A stretch of 64,000 nucleotides of DNA from Cacajao melanocephalus (Eukaryota > Chordata > Mammalia > Primates > Pitheciidae), in assembly GCA_963573385.1 (NCBI GenBank), contig CAUYLG010008995.1:1-64000 (forward strand), read 5' to 3'. Below, one piece after another: positions 40,774-52,106 of this stretch (position 1 is its first letter; every line of letters starts with the position of its first letter). Made by a program: the position numbers and the translations under genes. The notes under the pieces are model-generated. The model was not told where the DNA came from. It worked only from the letters and a program-made list of their open reading frames with translations, and did not search any database.

Positions 40774-42434
40774 AAGATTTATATTGATTCCAAGTCTATA
40801 AAATATCACTGCATTAGGATTCAAGGGAAATGAGAGCTAGCTCGCTGGAACTTCAGATGCTTGTGGGCAAGAATTGGCTTATATGTATTAATAGCAGTAA
40901 CCAGAATTCTCTCCAGTCTGGATCCCATGGGCAATACTAGTGGGAGAAAATGTACTCCAAAGTGACAAGTCTTAAAAAACATAGACAAAGGCTATTAGGA
41001 GCTCCTTTCTCCTACATCTTAGTGACAGGATATTTTTATATGTATCTATTTCTATGGCTATAGCTACCTGTGATAAATTAGAAGGCTTGGGTAGAAGAAC
41101 ACCAAAACACTTTGCAGCCATAAATATAGGGAAGAACACATCTGGTAGCTCCCCTCTCTGGGTACTCTCTCCAAAACAGGCTGCAAGTATTTTACCTTGG
41201 TTTAAACTCATCTGAATTTTATCTGAATGGCCATAGTTGGCGGATACTCTGCCTGAACCAGGATGTCTACATTAGCACCACTTCCTGTGCTAGAGGTGAC
41301 AGAAGGTAGACTATTTCATGGCTCAGCTGGCATGCCAAATTTCAAGGAAACAGTGGGGACAGGAAGCAGGCTAGGGCTGGACTAGAACAAATGACCTAAC
41401 GAAGGATTAATTCTGTAGTGGATAGCCACTCAAATTACCTTGCTTGGGAGAGGTGTGGAGAACTGAGATTTGATCCTACCCGCAATGACAGACAAGGAGA
41501 ATGTATTTGTCAAGTGGAACCGGGTGGTACAAGTCTCAGGCAGAAACGATGCACTGTCAGGAGGGGAGCTGTGCCTCAGGTCCGAGGGTTTGTCCACACT
41601 GAGGTTGACTCAGAGACAGAGTAGAAAGAAAGGGATCTTGCTCCTGGAGAGAAGTTCTTGGCAAGGGCGAGGCTGACTGTCAAGGTTATAGCTAAAATGT
41701 TCCCAGGCCAGACATTAACTCTAGTACTGAAAATGCAAATTGAAAACTCAATCAAAACCTCATCCTATGAAATGGTAAATATGACAGGAGTTAGAGAAAC
41801 TGAGGTGAGGGAGGCATGGGAATTACTAGAGCTCACCGGGGTTGGGACAGACTCCTTTCTTCTGTGGGCTGTGATTGCAGAGTCAGAAGGGCCGGGCTCC
41901 TGAGTCCCAGGCAGAGCAGGGCTGGAACGGAAAGGCCTCCAAGGCCCCGATGCATCTGCCAGCTACTGTTTGTCAAATCGGTTTTTGTTTTTTGTTTCTA
42001 ATTTTTGGCCACCATTGTTTTTCTCGAAGTGTTCATATTCCGGCTGGCTTCGGGATGAACTGGCACAATTGGTGAGAAGCTGGCAGGGACTCAGAATATT
42101 CCTTCCGTTGACTTCCTGTCATCACTACTGGACCCTGTGCTGTGTCAATGTGGCAAGCTGCAGCTGCAGCCTCAGCAGAGGAAGCTAAGAAGGTGCAGTC
42201 AGCCAGTGGCCTTGGCCCTCAGAAGGGGATGAGCGGGAAATTCCAACAGGTGGGAGAAGGTAGATCGCCAGCCTGAAGAAGAGGTCCTGCCAGAGGCTGG
42301 GGAATCTGCAAGCTGCCAAAATTTCTGAATAGAAAATAACACACAGAGGCCAAAAGCTGAGCCAGAGGGCCACTACATACTGGCGCTCAGTGCTTCCCAT
42401 CGTGGGGTACTGAGGGGGCTCTGGGTTCCAGTCC
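40774..42434. other. Intergenic DNA, mixed composition, no gene recognised
   Basis: About 1.6 kb without a repeat I can name. Several overlapping short plus-strand frames (41418-42188) are open, but none shows a known domain and they overlap in different frames. An undetected old LTR is possible. Confidence 0.4.
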
Positions 42435-42590
42435 ACCACTGCATTTCATAGTGCTTTAGAGTTTGTTCAAAAAGCACATCCACATGCACTGGATCCTCAA
42501 AACCAACCCATGGTGTGGACAGGGCAACTACTATGGTCTCCAAGTGTGCAATGGGGAATGAAATGCTTGAAGAGGTCACACTGTTTTCAT
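42435..42590 (+). mobile_element. MIR fragment
   Basis: tttcatagtgctttagagtttg, ggatcctcaaaaccaacccatgg and gcaatggggaatgaaatgctt follow the MIR order (gctttacatg; aatcctcacaacaacc; gatgaggaaactga). Confidence 0.6.
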
Positions 42591-42667
42591 ATAAGCCACA
42601 TTACGGTTCAATAATTTCAATTGCTTCACCAAACCAAAATTATAACAATGATGATGATGGTGGTGAT

Positions 42668-42958
42668 TTAGAGACAGTCTCTATCTGTCTCACAGGCTGG
42701 AAAGCAGAGGCATGATCATAACTCACTGCAGCCCCGAACTCCTGGGTTCAAGCTATTTTCCCACTGCATCCTCCTTAGTAGCTAGGAGCTAGGAATACAG
42801 GTGCATGCCACCATGCCTGGCTAAGTTTTTGCATTTTTTTGTAGAGATAGGGTCTGGCTACACTGCCCAGGCTGATCTTGCATTCCTTGCCTCATATAAT
42901 CCTCCTGCCTTGGCCTCCCAAAGTGCTGCCATTAATGGCATGAGCCACTGTGCTCAGC
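42668..42958 (-). mobile_element. Alu, old (AluJ-like), minus strand
   Basis: Diverged reverse-complement arms, with tctcacaggctggaaagcag in the first and cactgcccaggctgatcttg in the second. A small internal duplication (agctaggagctagg) is present near 42781. Confidence 0.92.
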
Positions 42959-42959
42959 C

Positions 42960-45389
42960 CAAAATTATTTTTATTTTTTGCTTTGAAGACAACAGTAATG
43001 CAGATCTGTACTGCCCAGGACATGAAACTGCTAGGGAAGGTAGCAGGTGAACAAAGCCCTCCAGGCACTGGGAACTTTATAGATGAAAAATCTTATGGAG
43101 CCCTTCACTGATACTGCATCTAGGAAAACACTACATTCAATGATTAAGCATAAAGGCACATTTTATTATGCTGATTAACTTTTAAAAGTAAACATGGTAG
43201 AGGGATTTGATTAAAATTTTATTAGGTTCACAGATAGCTTTTAAAATATTCTTATGTAAAGAGAACGCATTTTAAATTCACAAACATACTGTATAAAAGA
43301 CAACATTTCTAGTTACTGATCCTTCAAAATCACAGGGTGAGAATAATGTTATTAGTCATCTTATGATATAAAATCAGGTTCCATAAGTGAAGGACAGATA
43401 CACTTCTCCGCATACTGATCAGAGCTTCCATCTTTATGTGACTCACAGTTCATTCATCTCCTATCTAAAGTGCCACTACACCACAGCTGTTCCCAATATA
43501 AACTTCCCGGCACTGCAAACAAGACCCAATTTCTTAACAGTCACCCTGGAAATGTCCAGGCCATTTAGCAGTAAGCAACTGAGTCTGCCAATGTTAACAA
43601 AGTTGTTAGGCAACAACAATGTGTTAGCTGGGAAAATGACAGAGATTTTAGCTAAAAATCTGTAAAAATATCTTACTTTATAATTTACAAATACGGAAGG
43701 TCACTTTGCTTTTAACCATATCATTTAACTTTCTGTCTATTCGATTTACAAGTGCGAATCTAAGAAATTCTATTTCTGCCAATTTCACATTTTTTCCATG
43801 CTCACTTTCAACAGGTTGCCTGCCATTAAAGGCTAAAATATCATTAAAAGAACTTCATATTTTTACATTCTCTAACTTAAAATACAAAATTTCTTTGTTA
43901 AGAAAATAAATCATTTGTCTTTATAAGGAAAAAATGAGAAGGTACACACTAAAGAACTTTTACACATGCTTAAATAATCTTCAGAAGTAAATAATACTTT
44001 CAAAGTGACATTTTACTTCCCCCTACCCCAGAATAAAAATAGGGTAATGAATATTCATCATAGATTTCTCTAAATTTTAAAGGAAAGTTCCTAAATAAGC
44101 CTAAATGTAGTTTAATACAGAACTATTCATTATAACACTTGTTCTTTCTTTAAAACTTGACAATTCCACACCTGCTCCTTTTCCCAAATTCCACTTTTCC
44201 TTCACAATAATTTTCCACGCAGAAAACTTACACAGATTTTTCGAAGTCTACTTTTTATCTCAGTTTCTTTTTCAACTCTCGAGTTCATTTGAATAATGAC
44301 CTAACGTTATTTAAAACACAATATTTCAACACTGCTATTTTCATGCTACCTTCGATCTTCATAATACGCCCCAACCTAGAGACACATTCTAAATCAGACC
44401 GGCAATGTAATTATTTTTAAATTAGTAATTAAAGCGAACGTTATATTTCCATATGGAAACCACTCCAAAATAACGTGCTTTCCAGCCTAACAATAGCTAA
44501 TTACGTATTAAGCTAATTGAGACAAACTATGTAAACAAAATCTAAAGATAGACTATTCAGCAATAGAAGCTATGATGTAAACCACATTTCCATGGCATGT
44601 TGGAATGCACACTGAAGAGGCAGGCATGTTCCTTTCAACTGTATACTTTGAAATACCAGCTCTTATAACAAGAGGGTGCACCCAGCACCTCATGTATCCC
44701 ACGATATTTGGAACAAAAATACCTTAGTTTTTTATTATCGTGCTGCCACTACAATCCTGCCTACATGCAGGTATCTGCTCTAGGTTTAGCTTTCTCCTTT
44801 CTGAACTATATGTTCCTATGCATAGTCTCTCTTAAGTAAATACTTGGGCATTGTTTTAAGCACAGGAAATAGTGATGAATGGTTCATGCAATATAATGAT
44901 CTCACAGTATGAAATTATCTGGACTACATAATCACTGCACACACTTAAAAATTATGTTTCAAATAGTAACCTACAATGCCAAAATGGGGGGAGGGGACAG
45001 GTTTTCCGTCTTGGAACTCAGAGGGCTGGCGAGAAAGGAGAAGTCTGTGCAAAGCATATTGTGAAATAACGACTGTCCTTAACAACACCTCGCTTTGATA
45101 AATACATTTCTGTCCTAAAGAGGGCCGTCCTTTCACATTGCAAACACGGACACGGGCGGGGATCGAGGGGACATATCCTTGCAGCCTTTGGACAGGTTCA
45201 AATAACACTTGCAGACAAATGAAGGTTTGTGCATTCTTGAAATCTGTCCATATGGATGCAGTTCCCAACCCCCTGCTGCCTCTACCACTTCCAAATGCGT
45301 GCAAGGAGAGTCGCACACACGCACCAGCATGCACAACAGGATCACAATTCCAATACGCACACCGCGGAGTAGACAAGTGAATTCTGCTG
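42960..45389. other. Transposon-free AT-rich flank of the CpG island
   Basis: About 2.4 kb with no Alu, L1, LTR or MIR that I can see. It contains a cluster of homeodomain- and forkhead-like motifs at 44390-44560. No coding exon recognised; the 143-codon minus frame at 44945-45376 resembles no known protein. Confidence 0.55.
44390..44560. promoter_or_regulatory. Candidate distal element: ATTA/FOX motif cluster
   Basis: Closely spaced attagtaattaa, gctaattacg and agctaattg (homeodomain-type), tgtaaaca at 44530-44537 (forkhead-type), and a 14-bp palindrome tttccatatggaaa at 44446-44459 containing an E-box-like catatg. It sits about 1 kb outside the CpG island in transposon-free DNA. AT-rich DNA makes such motifs by chance, so regulation is inferred only. 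Confidence 0.35.
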
Positions 45390-46175
45390 CTGGAGTCAAC
45401 TGTCCGCCCGCCCCCGCCGTTTAAAAAACACGCAGAAATTAATCTCTCTAACAGCAGGCTATGCTGGGGAAGTGCTCCAAAGAGGAGACCCGGCGCAGTC
45501 CAGGGGCCGCTGCTTTGGGGGTGTAGACTCTCCCCAGGTCAGTAAAGATGCGCGCTAGTCTAGGTACCTTCGCCCAAGTGTTACTAGAAGTGCCACATTT
45601 GCCTTTTCGTCCGGTGAAATGCATTCCGAACTTGCGGCCCCGCGGCGAGGTTGGCGGGCGCCTGCTCTAGCCTTCTTAGAATTGACAGGAAAGCAAATGC
45701 GGAGACGGGAGACACACGCTCAGCACACGAGCGCGCTCACAAACACACCCCGAGCCGGGTGGCTCCTCGTGCTCCGGCACTTTGGTGCTTCAGATCCGGC
45801 ACCGGGGAATAGAGAACGGAAGCGAGGGAGAGCGGGGTGGGGCGTCCCCGGCTCTCTCTCCGGCACCGCTCGCAGGATTCCCATGCCTTTCGGGGCACTT
45901 GTGTGCCACCGGGCGTTCCCCACCTTCGGTCAGTCCCGAACGCCAACTCCGCCCCAGATCGCGCTGTCGGAATTCAAGTCCCCACCATTCCCAAAATCGA
46001 CCCACAGCCTCTCTTTTCTCTCCCCAGTCCCTTTCTTTGAACTCCAAAACCGAGACATCTCCTACTCGCCCCGAAAAACTTTTTCCTCCTTTCGCAACGA
46101 GATAAGCAGGAAAGCAGGTCGGCCACTGCCGCCGCCGGCTCTGCCCTGCGCCTGGGTGGCGGACGCCGTCCCTAC

Positions 46176-46870
46176 CTGGCAGCTGCGCTCCAGGTGTCTG
46201 TCCCACGCGGGTCTCCGCGCCTGCCCGGTGCGCTTGTGGCGCCCGGTCCACTGTCCCTTCGTCTCCTCCCGCTCAGCGTTCAGGGAGCGACTGTCCTTAA
46301 GATCGCGCGCCCCTGCCCGGAGCCGCCCTTCGGTTCATCGCCCGTCTTCACACAAGCGCCGCTGCCGCCCCGCGGACTAACAAGGAGCCTGGGGATCCGC
46401 GCTGGCACCGAGGGCCCGGCGGTGTGCGCTCCGCTGTCTGAGAGCGCTCCACCCGCGGGCAGCTGCGGCCGCGCGTCACATGCCGCCTCCGGGCAGCGGC
46501 CGCGGCACCTGCCCCAGCGCCAGCGCTCCCGGCTCGGCAGTGCCACCCCCGCGCCCCGGGCTCGTCGGCACGCTCCGGCCCTTTCTGTTCACGCCCTTTT
46601 TCCTCTGTCTCCCCCCTCACTTTTTCTCTTCTTCTTTCTGTCTCCTTCTTTATCGTGTATTCCCTTTCTCCAAAAGCAGACGCTTTTGGAGAAGGCGCTC
46701 CGGGGGAGGAGGGCCTTTTCCTCCCCACGAACTCTTCCTCTGCCTGGTGGTGGCGGTCGCGGCTACTGCTGGCCGCTCCTCCTCCTTCCTCCTAGCGTTC
46801 CTCCTCCTCCTCCTCCTCCTCCCGGGGCTGCGAGAGCTGGTGTAATGCTCAGGCTGCCTACTGGAGACCC
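46176..46870 (-). other. Candidate noncoding first exon (minus strand)
   Basis: On the minus strand the sequence ends gcagctgccag and is followed at once by gtaggg, a strong splice-donor match, with the exon boundary at 46176. Upstream, purine-rich sequence with GGA repeats and no convincing initiating frame looks like a 5' UTR. The start site is not determinable; the 46870 limit is only where the CpG-rich, TATA-less sequence continues upstream. The gene is not identified. Confidence 0.45.
46797..46823 (-). repeat. (GGA)n run in the presumed 5' UTR
   Basis: The plus strand shows about eight cct/tcc units. On the minus strand this is a GGA array that can form G-quadruplexes in DNA or RNA. Confidence 0.85.
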
Positions 46871-47407
46871 AAACCTGCCCGGCTTCTGAGCATGCCCAGT
46901 TGCCCTGCTGGAGCCTAGCTCCACTCCCGCGTGCCCTCCGGGCTCCGCGTTCTCCGCCTGGCAGGGGGCGAGGAGATCCCAGGGTGCTCCTGGGGTGGGT
47001 TGGCTGAAAGCGGGACACCAAGCAGGAGAGAGGGGGTGCCTCACCCGCCCAGCACGGCCTCACCTGCTCCCAAACTGTGCCCCCTGCGGCGCTTCAAGGG
47101 TAGATTTTGCCCGCCAGTTAGTTTTGCTGTGTTCGCTTTTAAATTGGTTTCCCTGGACTGCTTAGAAGGACTGGAAGGAAGTCGATTGCTTGGGCACAAC
47201 TTACCGATGAATGAACTTCAGTTCAGTTATGATATACGACTCCGTCGAGAACCTTTCTCTAGGGAACAGGCTGATGCATCCACTTTTCCACATTTAGTGA
47301 CTCTCCTTCTGCAGAGCAGTGTAGTAGAGGACGACGTGACTTTTCCTTCCCTGGACATTTACACCTTAGGAGAAAATGAGACAAGCATCCATGAGGCAGA
47401 CAACGAA

Positions 47408-47519
47408 GTGCATGCGTGCGCGCACAAACACACACGCACACACATTTTTAAAATCAGAAAATAAAATGAAAGGTATCATATTGCTAGCCTAGCTTTTAAA
47501 TTTCAAGAGGATTGAAAAT

Positions 47520-47594
<75 letters not shown>

Positions 47595-47676
47595 ACTTTT
47601 TTAAAATCAGAAAATAAAATGAAAGGTATAATCTTGCTAGCCAGGCTTTTAAAATTCAAGAAGAATGAAAATCTAA

Positions 47677-47724
<48 letters not shown>
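47408..47724. repeat. Duplicated compound repeat: (CA)n-core-(GA)n twice
   Basis: Two copies of a unit made of a CA array, a 71-base unique core and a GA array. Cores are at 47451-47521 and 47604-47674, offset 153, with seven substitutions and no gaps by hand alignment. Arrays: CA 47421-47445, GA 47522-47556, CA 47562-47591, GA 47680-47724. It begins with alternating purine-pyrimidine gtgcatgcgtgcgcgcac, a Z-DNA-prone sequence. Confidence 0.95.
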
Positions 47725-47728
<4 letters not shown>

Positions 47729-48359
47729 GGTTATTATTTACCACTGTCACCTAACTAAATAAGGAAAAAGTGGAGAGATACCAAAGTTGCAAAGATACCG
47801 ATGAGACCGTCCCACTGCACTCTAGAGATTTTCTTTTCAAAGCATGTAAGGAAAGATGACAGGGGAATCTCACAAGAAAGGACAAGCAGAACAATGATAA
47901 CTGGAAAAGAAAAAAAGAAAAGGGAAGGGAGGAGAATGATAAAAAAGAAAGTGTTTAACAATATTAAAGGCAGCAAATGATTTTAATTCCATTTGGAACA
48001 AGAAGATAAATAGGAAAAGATAGAGCTCTTTTAAAAATTAAGTAATGTTAAGAGATTAGAGAAACACAAGTGTATGAATTCCTTTCTGAATCTATATTCT
48101 GCCCTAGGTGGAACGATCTTTAGGAGAAAAGAGATTAAACATAGCTTAGAAAGGACTGAGATCATGATGGGAAAATAGCTCGTCTGAAAGCATGTAGCTA
48201 CTTAAATTAATTAAACTCTCCAGGCTTAGGTGAATTGCATCCAAGTTACTAGAATATTAATAATAATACCAATATTGAAGGCATTTTGTTCGGATACGTA
48301 TCAGAAGAAAATATAACAGTTGCTTTCAGATATTTATGTACTCTTTAAAACAAACAATC

Positions 48360-48465
48360 AAACAAGTATTTTATCCCTGTTTACTAAAGGAGAAAGGAAT
48401 TTAAAGGAATGATTTAACTGTCCATTATATAGCTAGTAAGAGGAACATGAATTCAGATTTAATAT
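48360..48465 (+). mobile_element. MIR fragment
   Basis: atccctgtttactaaaggag ... gatttaactgtcc ... tatagctagtaagaggaacatg matches the MIR core and 3' flank in order. Confidence 0.72.
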
Positions 48466-49196
48466 CTTTTCCATTGCACAGAATTGTTACTTGCTTGTGG
48501 GAACAGGAGTAGCTTTGATAATATTGATCCATAAAGAACAGACAAGGGCCAAAAGAATGGAAAAGTAGAGATTATTTAGTTTTCAGAAAAACACAAATTT
48601 ATTAATTTTTAATAAAAATATTCTGATATGTATATAATGGTTAAGTTTGAGACTGGCCTCTGGCAATATTCTGGAGAAGATCTTGAAAAAAATGGGATTT
48701 GTGACTAGTCAGAAAAGAAAAGGAAACAACTACAATTTAGTAAAATAAATCACACCAGATTTCCATTTGTAAATAGTAACTAAACTCATAATACAGTATT
48801 TCCTGATTCCAGTCAACCTTCCCAGTATCATTATGGACGAGGTAAATGTAGACTGCATGCTTGCATTGAACAAATTGCAAATAGTTTAGACAGAGTTCTT
48901 TCCAGTTTCTTGGTAAGTGGATTCATGCCGGGCTGGAATAAGATATTGGTTCTAACCTTGGTGCCCAATCATTCAGCAGATTGATGAAATGATATTTCAG
49001 AGGAAAATATAAAAGGGGTACTTATTACACTTGAGACTGAACCAAACTGGAGGCAATGCTTATTTATAAGATGCCAAAAATCAGAAACCAAAGAGTATTT
49101 ACCTTTGGATATTGGTCTAAAACAAAAGAAATCATCTAGAGCTGGAAAACGCTTAGAAATCCTGCATTTTAGGTTTGTTTAAAAAAATACACAAGA

Positions 49197-49378
49197 CACG
49201 GGGCCTATTGGCGGGGGTGGGGGGAGCTAGGGGAGGGATAGCATTAGGAGAAATATCTAATGTAGATGATGGGTTGATGGGTGCAGCAAACCACCATGGC
49301 ATGTGTATACCTATGTAACAAACCTGCATGTTCTGCAAGTGTATCCCAGAACTTAAAGTATAATAAAAATAAATAAAT
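49197..49378 (+). mobile_element. L1 3' UTR stub, strongly 5'-truncated
   Basis: Only about 180 bases of the L1 3' end (cacggggcctattggcggggg to aacttaaagtataataaaaa and an (AAAT)n tail). A perfect direct repeat aaatacacaaga lies at 49185-49196 and 49379-49390. Confidence 0.95.
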
Positions 49379-49390
49379 AAATACACAAGA

Positions 49391-50149
49391 TAGGCAAAGG
49401 ACTTATTCAATTATGAAATGAGACTCTGGTTGTGGACAAGACAATTAGCTAATAGCACTCACTTGCCTTTCTACCATAAAATACCTATAAAACCTGGAAA
49501 AACTTTATACAACAACATTTTTTGCTTCTGAACCACAACCAACATAGCGCTGCAATTTGGGGTAATTGGAGGCATGCGGAGTGAGCCCATTCCCATGGAT
49601 TGTTTTTCCTCATGGAAAAATTTTTTTAATAGAAGTTTTGGGAAGTTGGGAATAAGCAGAGAGCTACAGTTTCACTGAGCAGAGGACACATAGCCAAGAG
49701 CTTGGAGCTATATAAAATAACTAAGTTTTCTAGAAGTTAACAAGGTGACAGGGAGGTGAGTACCGTGAGTCAGCACCAGAAGTCTGTGTGGCAATTCCTC
49801 CCAGTTCCTTGGCTGACCTGCTAGGCTGAATGTGCCCAGTAGCATGATTCTGGACACCTGACAGAGTGCAGTGGCAGAGAGCTTGAAATTTGAGTGGAGA
49901 TTCTAGAGGTCACACAATTCTGAAGAGACACTGGAGTTTGATTCCAGCCAGAGTGGAAAGACCTCGGTGAACACCTTAGGCATTTTGTTGAAACCCTTGA
50001 AGGATACTCCCTAGATAGAAGGATGATGCCCTAAGAGAGAGAACAACCTGAAATAGATTTGCCTGAACAAAGCAAAAACCAAGCTTTTGTAGGATTAAGG
50101 TGATCTACTAATGATTTAACCACCTGCTAGAACAAAACTCAGAGTGTGT
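49391..50149. other. Unassigned AT-rich DNA
   Basis: It may include the start of the old L1M that follows, but similarity is not clear. No exon recognised. Confidence 0.4.
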
Positions 50150-50683
50150 AAGAGGAAGAAAACGTAAGCTAGAATTTTTACAAATGCAGCATGCAATCAA
50201 AACTTATCAGACATGCAAAAAAGCAGAAAAGAGTACCTGATGACCAAAAAAAAAAAAAAAAAAAAGAAAAAAGAAAAAGAAATACAAAGTAAATACAGTC
50301 AATGGACAGAGCTCCAGAAATGATACAGATTTTGAAATTACTATAGGCAAGGGTTTTTAAATAACCATGATTTCATAAGTCAATGAACTACACTGGAGAT
50401 GGGCAAAGTGGATTAAAAAACAAGGCATTTTATCAAGATATTAGGTTTTATAAAAATAATAAAATAAATTTTGTTGAATTGCTAAATCAAGAAGTAATTA
50501 GACGGGTTTAAACACCACCTGAATACTCCACAAAGAAGACTGATAGTCTCAAATACACGTGAATAGAAAATATCCAGGAAGAGCAGAAAGGGGAGGGGGA
50601 GAAAGAGAGAGAGAGAGAGAGAAGCAAAAGCGACATTTGAAAAAATCATGGCCAGGAATTTTCCATACCTGATGAAAGATATT

Positions 50684-51035
50684 GATATGGCTCGGCTCTG
50701 TGTTCCAATCCAAACCTCATCTTGTAGCTCCCATAATTCCCACGTGTTATGGGAGGGACAGGGTAAGAGATAAGCGAATCATGGGGACAGGTGTTTCCTG
50801 TACTGTTCTCGTGACTATGAATAAGTCTCACAAGATTTGATGGTTTAAAAATGGGAGTTTCCCTGCACAACCTCTCTTTTCTTGCCTGCTGCCATGTGAG
50901 ATGTGCCTTTTACTTTCCACCATGACTGTGAGGCCTCCTCAGGCATGCAGAAGTAAGTCCAATAAAACTCTTTCTTTTGTAAATTGCCCAGTCTTGGGTA
51001 TGTCTTTATCAGCAGCATGAAAATGAATTAATACA
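50684..51035 (+). mobile_element. THE1-type MaLR solo LTR, inside the L1M
   Basis: It runs from tgatatggctcggctctgtg to gaattaataca, about 352 bp, with typical inner landmarks (cataattcccacgtgttatg; tctttcttttgtaaattgcc). Flanking gatat (50679-50683) and tatat (51036-51040) are the probable 5-bp duplication with one change. The host L1M resumes directly after it. Confidence 0.94.
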
Positions 51036-52054
51036 TATATCAACAAAGAAATTCAAAAATCTCCATGAACCCTAAGCAAAGAAAACTCCAACTAGGTCTA
51101 TGAGACTCAAATTGCTGAAAGAGGAAAAAGAAAATTTAAAAACAGCCAGGGGTTTAAAAAAATCACCTTTGGTGAAAGAATATAAAGGAACGTTGATTTC
51201 AGTAGAAGATAATAACATATTTCAGGTACAGAAAGAAACAAAAACTATCAAACCAGAATTGTGTCCATTGAAAATAATCTAAAAATGAAGGTACTTATTA
51301 CATTTTGTTAGTCTGAAGAAGATTCAAACTAACAAAAACTGAGAGAGTTCATTGTCAGCTGACTACAAACTACAGAATTTACTGAAAGATGTCCTTCAAG
51401 CTGAAGGGACATAGTCTCAGACTGAATCACAGAAATGTAAGCAAGAATAAACAGCCCCAGAAGGGGTAAATGAGAATATACAACATTCTAACTGTCTAAC
51501 ATATGAAGAATAGGAGTATCTTGTGGCACTTATACTATTTATTAAAGTCAAATATATAATAACAAGCTTAAAAGGATAAATATAAGATCCTTACCTTTGA
51601 TGATGATTTAAGGTAACAGTGTTAAGGGTGATTTTTTTTTAAAGTGTAACCAACAAAAGAACGATATCCAAACATCATTCTTTGGAAACAAAAAAAGGTA
51701 ATACAGAAAATAAAATTAAATTATAAACCACCCTTGACTGATGTAAAAGAAGGCAGGAAAAGAGGAATTAATGAACAAAGAACAGATGGGGCAAAGAGAA
51801 AACAATAAGAAGACAGTAAACTTAAAACTCAACTGTGTTATTCATTACATTAAATATAAATGGCTGTTTAAAAGACAGATATTTTTAGAATGAATAAAAG
51901 CATGTATTTGCTGTTTAGAAGAAATACTTTTAAAATATAAGGATATAGAAAGGTTGAGAATAGAGGAAAAGTTTTGTCTTGCATATACTAAACATTTTTA
52001 AGGTACTGATTCTCCTTGGCCTAAGTTTCAATGCATTCCCAATCAAAATCCAGG

Positions 52055-52106
52055 ATGTGTGCATGTGTATATATGTGTGTGTGTGTGTATGTGTGTGTGT
52101 GTGTGT
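52055..52106. repeat. (TG)n microsatellite
   Basis: A TG run interrupted by tatata and tat, within decayed L1M sequence. Confidence 0.93.

Larger units (their letters stand above)
45390..47110. promoter_or_regulatory. CpG island, probable gene promoter
   Basis: Frequent CpGs and high G+C over about 1.7 kb in an otherwise AT-rich window, densest at about 45.6-46.6 kb. A GC-box (gcccgccccc) lies near 45406-45415, a ggccgcgcgtcaca block near 46466, and no TATA box is obvious. Such islands mark promoters of broadly expressed or developmental genes. A minus-strand splice donor at 46176 suggests leftward transcription. I do not recognise the gene. Long open frames inside (for example 45619-46380 plus, 46194-46889 plus, 46650-47063 minus) reflect G+C-rich DNA poor in stop codons. 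Confidence 0.9.
47111..49184. other. Right flank of the CpG island, no Alu or L1
   Basis: A compound GA/CA repeat block at 47408-47724 (listed separately) and a MIR at about 48360. Otherwise unique AT-rich sequence with no exon recognised. Confidence 0.5.

Noticed and set aside
44945..45376. 143-codon minus-strand frame at the island edge
   Set aside because: No recognisable motif, and a plus-strand frame covers part of the same DNA.
45524..45546. Plus-strand splice donor (cag, gtcagt) at the island edge
   Set aside because: The gtcagt match is moderate and no upstream exon is evident. It could equally be chance.
45619..46380. 253-codon plus-strand frame in the CpG island
   Set aside because: G+C-rich DNA has few stop codons. 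Frames are open in several registers on both strands, and no domain or Kozak context stands out.
46194..46889. 231-codon plus-strand frame
   Set aside because: Same CpG-island effect. It runs antisense to the likely noncoding first exon and ends in a Pro-run from the CCT repeat.
46931..47464. 177-codon plus-strand frame leaving the island
   Set aside because: It runs into the CA array, shows no domain, and no strong splice donor or conservation evidence is available.
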